The position numbers and the translations under genes are program-made. From Chimonanthus salicifolius (Eukaryota; Streptophyta; Magnoliopsida; Laurales; Calycanthaceae), in contig CM023539.1 in NCBI GenBank assembly GCA_013350335.1, positions 39,604,631 to 39,668,630 of the forward strand: a stretch of 64,000 nucleotides of DNA, in the 5' to 3' direction. The notes under the pieces were generated by a model that made no database searches, was not told the origin of the DNA, and saw only the letters and a program-made list of their open reading frames with translations. Positions 1 through 12,300 of this stretch are shown piece by piece. Position 1 is the first letter of the stretch; every line of letters begins with the position of its first letter.

Positions 1-2335
1 TACACTAGTAGGTGAGAGCTTGAACAAATTGGTGGAAAAAACTAGGGACTTGGGTATTGTCAAAGTTTTTGAAATGACTAAGCTGGGGTCGGTGGTTGCA
101 GACCTTTAGTTTGCAGACGACGCTTTATTCTTTTGTGAACCTAACAAAGATGAAGTCCTAGGCTACAAAGAGATCCTTAGGTGTTTCAAATTGGTTTCAG
201 GGCTTAGAGTCAACTAAGGTAAAAGTACCGTTGTTAGGATAGGCGTGGAGGATGATTTGCTTGAGGGTTTAGCAAACGAGATAGGTTGCACAACTGGAAA
301 ACTTCCCTTTACCTATTTAGGTTTACCAATGGGTGGGAACCCAAGGCTGAAGAAGTTTTGTGCTTCAATTGTGGAAACGATAGAGAGGAGATTAACTGGT
401 TGCAGCAGAATGTACTTACCTTTAGGAGGAAGATTGACCCTTATCAAATCCGTTTAACAAGCCTCCCCATGTACTGCATGTCTATTTTGATATGCCTAAA
501 GGAATAGTTAAGAAATTGGAGCAGTTGTTTAGGAGCTTCCTTTGGGGAGATAAAGAGGACAAAAGGAAAGTGCACTTGGTTGCTTGGCCAGAAGTGATCA
601 AGCCAATATCAAAGGGAGGCCTAGGGATTGTTCCTCTCCAGGTTAGGAATCAAGCATTATTATGCAAATGGGGTTGGAGACTTGGGTGAGAGAAGGAAGC
701 CTTGTGGGTAAGGGTCTTGACTGCATTGTTTGGACTAGAAGACATTGACAGGTGGGCTTTGCGGAAAAATGTGGAGAAGTCAGACTCTCAAATCGTTTAG
801 GCGTGGTGGAGACTAGGTAGGGGAAGAAACAGAGTGGGCAGCATCTTCAAAGGTAAACTAAGTTTTCTTGTGGGAAGAGGAGACAAAACTATCTTCTGGA
901 TTGACCTATGGCTTGGAGAAAGACACATAAAAGACGTGTGTCGTAGGGTATTTAGGATAGCTAGGAGCAAACAAGCCTAGTTTGGGACTGCTACAAAGTA
1001 GAGGGGGGCCACATATCTTGGCAACTCGATTTTAGAAGAGTAGAAGACTTTTGAGATAAGAGTCTCGATGAGATGTTAGCTTTGTTAGGCGAATTCCCTT
1101 TGTCTAGGGAGGAGGATGGGCTAATTTTGATAGGAGATTCCTCGAGTTCCTATTCGGTCAAGATGATGGTCGAGTTGGCCCTTCTTCAACATAACGATGA
1201 GGACCCTCTACCTTGCTTAGCCTATAAAAGCTTATCACCCCCAAGGGTCCAATCATTCGTGTGGTGCGATTTGAATGGAAAGGTGCTTACTAGAATGGAT
1301 CTTAATAGGAGAGGGTTACTTAGTTCAAATGAGGATCTACAATGCACACTCTATGGCTCTATCAAAGAGGATGTAGATCACTTATTTGCAGGGTGCCCAA
1401 TGACTGGGAAACTGTGGACACATTTTGCTAGTCTAATGGAAGTACCGTTGGTTTTTGGCTGAACTTGTGGGGGTGCAGTGTTGTTATGGTGTCTTGTTAT
1501 GGTGTCTTTCTCGCCTTAGTCCTAAGATGAAGGCAGCCTGGAATACGGTTCCAGCGGTAATCTTATGGTCCGTATTGAAAGATAGGAATTCTAGGATTTT
1601 TGAGGCTAAGGAACCGAGGAAAGTGAGGTCTTTACAAAACCTAATGGAGGCTTTGCCCTTGGTTCCTATTTGGAAAAAAGTTAAAAGGATAGAAAATAAC
1701 TGACTTGTTATCTGGTCTCCTCCACAGTTAGGCATCTATAAATTCAATGTCGACCGATAGGAATAGGTGGTTTTCATCGAGATTATAAAGGCAAAAATCT
1801 ATAGTTTTCTCTGAGCCGGTAGGGCAAAGAGACTCAAATGAGCCAAAACTTTTTAGTATTAGTAGAACCTTTACCATATGGAACTCAGTCAGGCAAGGGA
1901 AACTAGTCATTGAAGGGGACTTAGCAAATGCAATTAGGTGGGCTAAGGGGTTGAAGCGGTTCCTTGGAAATTGATCACAGTTGTGAGGGAGATGAGGGCT
2001 CTATGTTTGGGACATGAGATCGCCTTCGCTCTGGTTAGTAGATTTGCCAATGGAGTGGCGAATGTCTTAGTTAAGAGCGGGGTTGACTCCTTGACTGCAA
2101 CCGTTTTCTATTTTTGAGGCACTGACAAGATGTGGGGAGCAGCCGTCTTCCTTTTATGCTTTCTTGATGCTTTTCAGTTGCATCTTTCTTTTGGTTTTTT
2201 GATGTATTTTTTCTTTCTTTCGTCTACTTTTTGTATTGGGTTTAAGTCTTTTAGATCCACTTCTTTATACTTGTTTCATATTTTTGCTATTAGTATATTA
2301 AAGCTTTTGTTACCGTTAAAAAAAAAAAAGAGAGA
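1..2335 (+). mobile_element. LINE-1 (L1) retrotransposon, 3' part, decayed
   Basis: This is the 3' portion of a plant L1-type non-LTR retrotransposon. The reverse transcriptase active-site motif FADDA is read near 113-127, followed by the plant L1 block LPFTYLGLPMGGNP (about 304-345) and by RLTLIKSV near 431-454. Further on come a zinc-knuckle/zf-RVT-like segment (about 1073-1460, with DHLFAGCP) and an ILWSVLKDRNSRIFE segment (about 1559-1605). An RNase H-like end, ANGVANVLVKSG, lies near 2045-2080. The element ends in an A tract at about 2319-2330. Several stops and frame changes interrupt it, so it is inactive. The 5' part lies outside the window. It may sit in an intron of ECR1, whose last exons follow. 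Confidence 0.9.
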
Positions 2336-3320
2336 ATTGAGAATTATTGCACATTATTGTGCTCCTCAACCATATCTATTGGTCACCATCACAAATTAGC
2401 CTTGAGTGATACTCACCTGACTGCCCAAGGAATGACCCTCTTCTTTTAGAGGGGACAAATATATGGAGACTGTCCTACAGCCTACTAGGGAAGGAAAAAC
2501 ATCTGTTTCAATCACATGCATGCAGAAGCCTATTGGACTGTAATGTACCATTATCCAAACTGTCATTTCCAAAAAGACTGCCTCTGCCTGTTGATCCCAA
2601 CTTTAAACTACGGCTCTGTCTGGAATTCAGCTTATAAAATCATTATTGATTGGCAGCCACTGATGGATCTCTCCAGGGTGTGATGCCTTCCCTCAGTCAC
2701 TTCCAAGTTCCAACCTGCTTCACCCATCAACAGATGATTGAGAGGTTTCTTCTAACTAACAATATTAGTAATTTCAGCTTCTTGGAAATTGAAATAAGCA
2801 TTTAGGTTGTACCAGCATAGCCTTTACATAAACTAATGGAAGACTGGTAACCAAAGGATGCATTTAAGGTGGGCAGAGGGAAGGAGGCAGGCCTATTGGA
2901 GGCTACAACTAATTTCAGGGAGATTAGCTCAAGGGAAACATGGATGCCTCTTTCTCTGCATTAAGAGGTTGGCAAATTGAGTGGTGGACTTGCTACCAAA
3001 AATGTACCAAAGATTGGATTACGTAGAAGCAACTTTTCGCTTGCTGTTTTGTTGAATCTTCAATTTTGTCATTGTAGGAAGCTTTTTGTTGTTTTGCTAT
3101 GCATTGTATGTTGGATGTAGTCTCTACCTCGGATACTACACGTGATTACCTCATTGTATCTCATTTTCTCACCAATGAAATCCTGATCATCATCTTTATA
3201 AAAAGGCTCTATGAGAATGTGGGTTTTTTTTCCCATTTGAACCTTGTCACTAACACTAATTTTCAAGTGATACTCTTTTCTTTGTTGCCATATCTAAAGA
3301 CCATTTGGCGTATTTTGTAG
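2336..3320. other. Non-coding stretch upstream of the ECR1 exons
   Basis: No coding exon was recognised here. I looked for the ECR1 exon that should precede the one at 3321 (the part encoding the end of the adenylation domain) and did not find it. This is therefore probably intron sequence running left past the L1. A splice acceptor (TTTTGTAG) closes it at 3320. Confidence 0.4.
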
Positions 3321-5056
3321 GTATAATGGTCAAGAAGGCCTTCACACTAGGGTGACTGAGTTTGTAAAGGACGACGATTGTCTCGTTTGTGGTCCTGGGG
3401 TCCTTATTGAGCTGGACACACCAACTACCCTACAAAAGGTCTGCCACTCTTGTTGCTCCTGGCTATGGATTCCACATGTTATCAATTACTTCCAATCAAC
3501 CTGAATCAAGTCATGGATAATTCTGAATTAGCTCTAAGTGATTTTCAAAATAGGGGCATAGTTTTTGAGTTAGCTCAGTTTCCAAATCATCCTGGGCTAA
3601 TCAATTTAGATGGTTACTTGATGGGTTTAATGTGGCTCCCCTAATTTATACCTGGTTTGGACTTGAATTGGATGACTTAACCAGGCTGAGTAAATCCCAG
3701 CATCAGTTAAAAAGGGTTACCTGTATATGATTGTTTTGACTTATCAATTTATACCATTTGGGTGATTATAGAATATATGCAATTGATAAAAAAATAATTT
3801 GATATTTATGCCGAGTTATAATCTCATTGTCATATACTTATATTTCATACAGCAAGAGCCTATAATATTGTTGGGAGATCCTCATTGTTGCAACGATGAA
3901 CCATGTAGGTTACAGGGTTATGTCATGTTACTCTATAAAAGTACATTTCATGGCGCTGAATTGTGTTATTTTCTTTATTTCAAGTTATATATTTATCCAT
4001 CTTTTCATAAGATATATGCTTTTTAGAATTTTGTCTTTATCATGGCCCTTGATTTGGGCACTCATGTTTTTTGATAAAATGAAACAACTTTCTTTCTGTA
4101 TAATTCTTGCCAGGGAAAGAGATTTGAATGGTGAAGAAGTAAAAATGGTGCCCCCTTAATAAAACATGAGTGCTTGAGTAAAAAATTATTTTCTAGATTT
4201 TATTTTATAACGTAAGTTAAGTAGTGTCACATTGAGTTGCTTGGTTGAATGATTGAATTTTTTTTTCTGAGTGCGTACAACATTGGCTAGGGTGACTTTG
4301 ACGAATTTGTGGTGTCACTACGACTTTGTAAAGTTCGTAGCAATATTCCAAACATCGTTGTAACTTTGTGGAGTGCGCCCGCAGTTTATTCTTCACCTAG
4401 TCAACCTAATCTAGTAATTTCCTAAGTCTTTGTCAAAATATTTAAAATATTAAAAAACCTTGATCAGCTATGTTACTTGGATTCTTTGAAATTTGCGAGG
4501 TATCCTCTTTCTTTTTTGTAGTAATATTTAACACTATTCTTCTTTTGAAACCTAAAGTAAAATATTGAAATGTTTATCAGTTGATTGTTTAGTGAAAATT
4601 AGTACTATTGATCCTACATACCGAAATGTGTGCCCTGCATACTACATGTTAGCTGAAATACAGGGCCCTAGAATTCCAAAGATAAGGTTCATCTGCTACA
4701 AGGTGGAAGAACGCTTATTTCTTTGATTAGCACTTGATTTCTTTTGTTTTTTTTTTATTTGACAGTTCATTGAGCTCATTGAAGAACACCCAAGGCTACT
4801 CCTATCAAAGGCAAGCGTCACATACCAAGGCAAAAATCTATACATGCAAGCACCTCCGGTGCTAGAAGAAATGACGCGAGCGAATCTACAGTTGCCTCTT
4901 TATGACCTCATGGATAAAGTTGCAAAAGATTCTGTCCATGTCAATGGAACTACTAATGCAGATGGGAAGAAAACATCCTCCCTGAGAAAGCTCCGTGTCG
5001 TTTTCAAGGGGATTACCGATGGGGTTACTGACATGGATATGGCTGGTGTGGTGTAA
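3321..5056 (+). CDS. ECR1: NEDD8-activating enzyme E1 catalytic subunit (ECR1/UBA3), last two exons
   Basis: ECR1, with its partner AXR1, activates the ubiquitin-like protein NEDD8 (RUB1) and passes it to the E2 enzyme RCE1. Cullin neddylation by this route controls SCF ligases and auxin signalling. Two exons are visible: 3321-3438 and 4766-5056, separated by a 1,327-bp GT-AG intron. The first encodes a segment with CLVCGPGVLIELD, the conserved stretch after the adenylation core. The second is the C-terminal E2-binding ubiquitin-like fold, with KASVTYQGKNLYMQAPP, LEEMTRANL and KLRVVFKG, ending in TDMDMAGVV and a stop. Phases match: the first exon begins with one base finishing a codon and ends in phase 0. 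The adenylation-domain exons are not found in 1-3320 and must lie further left, or this is a 3' fragment. The visible part has no frame damage. Confidence 0.88.
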
Positions 5057-6369
5057 TTTTCTTCTCAAATTCAAACTAGAAATATTTCCTGACTCAAGTT
5101 GTTGAAAGTAAGACTGAAGCATTTTCGGTTGCCCAAATGGAATGTGGGGGATTTTGGCTTGTTGCTCCTTTTCCCTTCTCTGGTTACAGTTAACAAAAGC
5201 TAATGATCAACTGCTACTGCAACATAGAAAGACATTGTTGGAAGGTATGCTATACTGTTATAAATTTATAATATCTGCTGTTACAGAAAATGTAAGATGG
5301 TAGGGAAAAATTGAGAGGGAAATGTGTCTTTCTGAAGGGTGGTTGATGTGACTGAAAGTGAAAGAATTGCCTTTTAATAATTTTGTTGGAGGAAAAGTAT
5401 AGAATATGTGTACGTTAGATATTATATCCATTGATGGTTGAATTAAGATGAGAAACTATCCTTTGTGAAGTGGTCCGTGAAAAATTAGTTCTACATTTTG
5501 GATTGAATCGATACGTACTACCACTGACACAGTTCACAATAGTAATTTCTCTGATTAGGAACCTCGATTATCATGCATTTGTTTACCTGATCAGGCTCTT
5601 AGGCTACTAGTGTTTTTACAGACATAATAGCAACCAAATTCAAAATTTATTTCTATTTTTCTTTCATAAGTTTTTAATTGTGACTTTTGTTGGGCTTAGA
5701 TGTGATTCAACATGCAAAATTGGAATCATATCTATAGAGAACTTGATTTTATGAACATTGGCTTTTGAAAATCAGAACTGATTGTCGTTTTTTCAAAACA
5801 AATTTCATCGTGTCTACTTTCAATCTAAATAATTTTAAAAAAGAAAATGTGCTACACGCATGCATCGACATACAACTCACTTGTATGATTTTTATGGTTC
5901 TAATATCCATATTTGTTTAATCCAAAGTATTAGGATAGAATATTATATTTGCTCTTTAGAAAAAAAAACCTTGTCGATTACAGGATTCTTTTTATGGCCG
6001 AGAGATCTCTAACTTGTCTCAGGCCAAGGCGTGCTTAATCAACAATTTTAGAATAAATATACAGAAACTATACCAAAAATCTGGTTCCTCCAATATCATT
6101 GTTTTCAAGAGGAATTTATTTATTTATTTTTTAGGCCAAATATTAAGGCCTGCAGATTTAAATGCTGTGAAATGGTACTATTGAATATATAGAAAAAAAA
6201 AAAAAAACTTCTTCAGAAAGAATGCTGAATCTATTTCATGGCAAACCCAGAAAACATTTGAAAGAAATTTTGTATACTTGAATGATAAAATAAGCTATTT
6301 GCTATGGTTGTCAGCCAACTAGAACCCTTCATCTAAATCAAACTTCGTTGCTTCCATCATCTTCGTATG
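5057..6369. other. Convergent intergenic region (ECR1 / DUF155 gene)
   Basis: AT-rich sequence between two genes meeting tail to tail. It should contain both 3' UTRs and polyadenylation sites. No further gene, RNA gene or clear mobile element was seen. Confidence 0.5.
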
Positions 6370-9300
6370 TCAAAGCGGAGTAATTCTGGACTCCCTGACG
6401 ATATCATAAATAGAGATAACAACATCGATGGCTATCAATATGATGACAATCCACTCCATAAAATCTGATTTCTTCTTCTGAAGAATTTCTTCTAGAAAGC
6501 AAAAGTTGCTCTGCATGAAAAAAAGAGTAGAATATATGATCAGAAACAAATGTTAGTGGCAAAAAACAGGAAGAAATGCGTCACAGACAGTACCTCGAGG
6601 AACTTCAATTTGAAGTCAAGGCTTCCAAATCTTTGAGTTAATTCATATTCATCACGAAGATACTCCCATATCTGATCATAGTTGGCATTTTTCCAAGCAA
6701 TGTCTGACCTGAAATAGAAACTTATCCACATTGCTAACCAGAAGAGAAGTACTTATAGAACTACTGCTGCAATGTAGGCATTAGAATGACGTTGAGTAGA
6801 TACATATTAAAGTATGACATATGTTAATTGGATACACATTAATAAGCAACAGACAACAAAATACTATAGAAGTTCTCGAATTGGATTCTAGTGAGAGAAC
6901 AGAAATCATGAATTGTGTTTAAACAAAAAATGCCAGTTAGCCCTCTGCCTAACTCTAATTTTAAGCTCTGAAAACAAAAGTGAACAGTAATTTTCAGAAA
7001 AGACAAACAACATGTTCATTTCATCAATTGGAAACATATGTCCGTGCTGCAAAGCCTTTGAAGTACAAATACAATATTTTTATGAGTCAGATTCTTAATT
7101 TATTAAATGAATTACTAATTGAGTACCCAGATTCAGGTCATGAGTATGATGTATAAAATGCTGTGTTTGGATGCAACAAAGATAATGAATTATGCACAAC
7201 CTGAGGATTCTTTTTCCCCTTGCAAAACTTCATGCCCACCAGGATGCCAACACAGGAAACCCTCTCCCTGATTATGTGCTCCCACCCCAATGCAGAGGTA
7301 AGGACCACTGTGAATGGCTTGGCTTTCCTTTCCAAGCGAGTTGCTTCAATTGCCACCTTGAAGCTCAAAAGCAACCTTGACTCCTTGAGTGGTTGATACT
7401 GTACCTTAATCAAACCAGAAAAGCTACATGAATGTTTAAGCTCTCCTCCTGGTTGTTTCTGTTTCTGTTTACTAAGAAGTGTATTACACATGCACAGCTT
7501 CAATGACGACACACCCCACCCTCCTACTCCTATTGGTTGACTGCCTATTTGACACCCACAAGAGTTGGACCCTGAACCATGCACAGTTGTACAAACATTC
7601 ATACATATATGAACCTGGAGCTAGATCTGAAATATCTGGACCATGACAGGAACTTAATTTTCAAATGTACAAGAAACATTGTCCCAAGGCCTATTTTCTT
7701 CGAGATGGCTTTTGGGTGTTAGGGCCTTTGGGTACCCATTGGCATCCCTAAAACAAGAGCCTTCTCACTGAAAGTTGCAGTCAAACTATAACTTTTGGGG
7801 AAAAAGTAAAATTTGTTTGAACTTTCAGAAAAAAAGTTAAATTTGTTTGGTTAGAACTCCAAATTGGGTAAAACCAAAATCTTCTAAAGAAGATGCATAT
7901 ACATTGTAGAATTGAAAATAGTAAATGATCATTTTTCAGTCATAGGCAAAGAAGGCAATTACCTCTCAAAAAGCCCAAGCTTAAGAATCACATCACCAAG
8001 TGTAGAGTTTGCCTTTCCCACAAGCTGGAAAAGTTTTTTACTTTTTATGGTAAAGATACCAGTTTTCTCCATCCCACGATTTATGTCTATAAACTCAGCA
8101 ACCAGGGCATCAACCTAACAAGAAAATGAAGTGAAAAGGAAGTCGCTAAAGCTGAAGAATAAAGAAGTGCTTCAATCAACAAGGATGATAAGAACCACCA
8201 CAACAACTGCATCATAATCATTGTTATCATCCGGAATAGCTAAAGAACAGTTTCCATATTTACCAAAAGAAAAATAAAGCCTACCTGATGAATATAGTAA
8301 TCAAGAGCAATACTTTGACCAAGAACACTCCCAATTGTACGAATCCCATCTATGTTCAAATTCTTTAGTATAATGTAGTCTAACCCACCTCGCATCCACG
8401 TCTCTAGAGTTGGCTTCTCTATTACAGCATAATCTAAAATTTAGAGATTCCAGTTATTAGTTGTTGAGATAGAGAAATGACAGGCTAGTTGTGATTTGTG
8501 TTAAAATTTTGAAATATCTATTTATCATGAAACTAGTAAAAAAATAAAACAGAAATATCATGTTTCAAGACATGTAACCCACTGCTATGTTTCCAACCCA
8601 GAGCATTTAGAAAATAGCTATTATTGTGAAACAGGAGGAGAAGAAATGTGATTAAAAGTGTTCATTAGCAATAAACAAATACAATTTAAGTTTCAAGACA
8701 TGTAAACCACTTCTGTGAAACAGGAAGAAAAGATGTGATTAAGAGTGTTTATTAGCAATAAACAAATACAATGTAACTAAACCATGGTTTCAATAATAAT
8801 AAGAACAAAAAGAATGTCATGAAATAAGGATAAAAGAGTGAAAAACCCTAAAAACTACATGAAAATATAACACCCTTTCTAATTGTTCATTAAACTTGTC
8901 ATTTGGTACTTCTATCCATGTTGGACACACAATATTGGTTCAAGGCAGCCTTTAGTTTACAAGCTCACCCATAGCAAAGGTAGACTGTTATATCAAAACC
9001 ATCACTGAATGTCAATCTGATTGGAGTTGCATCCATCACTCAACTAAATAGTACAGAAGACACAATTAAATTTCAAGACTAAATGGGAGTTCCCCAAGTC
9101 ATCTGCAATAATTAAATAAAAGGGTGAAGACCACTCCCATCATGTGATATTTAGGCATCATTGTAATCAAATTTCAAGCAGATGAAGGATTGAAGTCCAT
9201 AATTTCTGTAGTTTAATTATAATTGTGAATACAGTGGTTGTAAGTGATCGGTCACTACTACTACTTGGGAAAATTGATAAGCGCCCTTTCTACAAACAAG

Positions 9301-12300
9301 GAAATTTGAGCACAATTACAAGTATATAGTTAACAAGTCCCATTGAGTAATAGATATTCTTATCCTTCAACAAAAGCAGTAAATATTCTTGAGTAGATAA
9401 TGTTCCAAAAACTCAAGGCATTTCCGCGTTGTTTGGTCTTCTTTGGTGAGGTCAAAGGACTTGATCTCCTTGGTGGAAGACTTGAATCCCTCGGTTGGGT
9501 CAAGACTCTTAGTCGATTTAATGGAAGAGATTAGATCAAAGAAGGTTAATGGAGTCTTGAGCTCCAAACCAAACTACTTGTCCCCCTTTTAGTGGTAGCT
9601 CCAAAGTCCAAACCTTTGTTGTAAGCTCAAGAAGTGCCTATGGAATTGTAGGATAACTCCAAGCTACATTTTCAAACCTCTGTTGTAAGTTCAAGAGCCT
9701 GGGCCAGGCCTAATTCAAGCCTGCATGGACAAACCCGAAAAAAATTCAGGTTCGGTTGACCCATGCTCGTGTCGGGTTCATTCTTCGGGCCCAAATTAGA
9801 TTTCAAGTCGGGCTGGGCCTAGTTCATGAAAGCTTGAGTTTGCCCAAAAGCTTGAATTTAAGCCAACATTTTACATTTTATAAAAATCTAATTTTCTTTA
9901 ATTGATGTTGTGTATAAATACAAAATTTATATAACGTAATTTATATTTTATAGAATAATACAAAAGAAATTCCATTTTAAGCCCAAAGAAGTTAGAGCCA
10001 GGATAAGCCCGCATATATATACATTTCGGTTTGAAATTGGGCTCAAGCACTATAAAATTATACATATAATTTGGGTGGGCTCAGGTATGACTAATTTGGG
10101 TTAACTTGGCCCCGGACTCGGTTCAGCCCTTTAATTGCAATTTGGTTCCAGGCTTCGAAATGCCCAAAACCTGGCTCACTCAAGTTCCAGATTTATTTGT
10201 AGAGGTGACAATGTAGTTAAGAAACCTTAAACTACACCTCAGGAAGAATGTGTCGTTGAGTTTATGGTACTACATACCATACCAGAATCAAAGAGATGTT
10301 AATGGAGCTTTTTTTTTTTTTTTTGAACAACAAAGGAGAAATATATTATTAATAAAAAGAGAATGTACAATAGGGTCTACAAGGTTTAAACCCCAATACA
10401 AGTGTCGATGCACAAGAAAGAAAGTAGAAAACCTGAGATCTAGATACAATTTCTCTAAAAATACAGTAAGAAAATCCAAAAGAAACATTAAATCCCAAGA
10501 TCCCGAGAAAGATCCTCACCACCCTGTTTGTCAATGCCCCATTTAGCTAGAAAGTAGACTCCATCGGGTGATCTTCTAACAAGTGAGAAAGAAACCTCCC
10601 TCCCAGCACACACAGTAGAAATCTCCCTAGCTACTATTACCAGTTTCCAAGTGGTCATTTCGATCCCCTTGCCCACTTGATTGCATTCGGCGAATCCCCC
10701 TCAATTATTACTTACCATGACCGCAATCCACCTACAAAATCAGAGCTCTCCTAATAGCTAATAGCTCTGCTTCGGTGGAAACTTTCACCCCTATAGGCTC
10801 TGAAAAACCTAAACCATGGGACATAGGGAGTTGTCAATGAGGTTGTGGACCATCAAACCACACTTAGCCCCCACTCTTGAATCCCAAATTACTTAAAAAA
10901 TTTGCCCAGGCATGCCAAGTGCTTCTCCAAGGAAGAATATGTATCCGCCTCCTCTCTCCCCCAAATGAGAAAAAAAAAAAAGCATGAGAAAACTATTAGA
11001 AAAATTCCAAATGCCCATTAGACTTTTGAATAATAAGGAGAATCATTAAATTCATGAAAAAAATGCATTTACTCTTTGGAAATCATGAAATAACAAAATG
11101 AAGCATCATACTTTCCAAATGATAAAAAAGGTAATTTATTACATTAGTTCAGACACAGGTGCTCACCATCCTTTCTCATTTCTGAAAGTGATCCCATAGC
11201 ATGTTTTTTCACAATATCCAGATACCCATGATCTTCATGATCAGAATCATTAAATAAGACAACCGAGCCATACTGAAAGATTACCATGTAACAGCTATTA
11301 CTTCTGCTTCCAAAAATAGCCCCCGAAGCCTGAAATACAGATTTTGGAGTTTTCAAGACATTATTTAGTCTGAAATATTAAGTATTAACATAGTATCTTG
11401 GTCAAGCAAGCCAGTACATTATATAAGCTGTATTGTACTGATACTAATATCTATTACATTTTAAATTCATGATAAAGAAGAAGAAAGTACAAAAATCTAA
11501 ATATCAATACCAAAGGGTGAGCAATGATCTAATAGATCTCAGGAACAACTATCAAGATCAATTGAACTCATGGAAATTGATTAAACTATGCAAGCACAAT
11601 GACTGAAACCAACAAGGGGTTGAACTCAAATTAAAAATATCTATAGTAGTACATCAATTTAGAATGTGGAAGGAGAAAATGCTACATATTGATAAGTTAA
11701 ACAGGCACACCTCCTTGGCATGAGCAAATGTAAGTATTTAATAAACTAAACAAGGAGAGATGAACATTTATGCAGAGCAAAGGTGCATGGCTGACAATTG
11801 CAGAAAATGGATAGTAGGAAACAAAACAAGTGAGTAAGTGATTGTTTGGATGAGGGTGAGTTCGGTGGAGAACTTAAACTCACCCTGTTTGGATATTAGA
11901 CCTGTGATTTCCAAGAGAGACAAAGTCACCTTAATGCACAGTAACTTGCATTCCCCACTAAAGGTGGGGAAATCACTCCACCCAAAAACTTACCCACGCA
12001 ACTTCCCACTCTCATTCCACTACATCTATATCCTACTTTTTGAATATATGTGTTTCTTATGAGAGAACAAATATTTGCGGCTGGAAATTTTATTTGTCAT
12101 TAATTGGTAAGTAGATAGTAGTAAATAAATGAAAAATGATAAGCCATTTCTTTTTTTTCCCCATTTATTTGATTAAATTATCATTATATCCATTTCATAT
12201 TTCTTGCTTAACGTGTAGACCAGATTGTGTGATCCTTTGGGTGAGAATTTGGGGCATCTAAAATCAGCAACCGACCTCAATGAATGGTTGATATTCACTG

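Noticed and set aside
7138..7602. Minus-strand open frame of 154 codons
   Set aside because: It lies in an intron of the DUF155 gene, shows no recognisable domain and has low-quality composition; likely chance.
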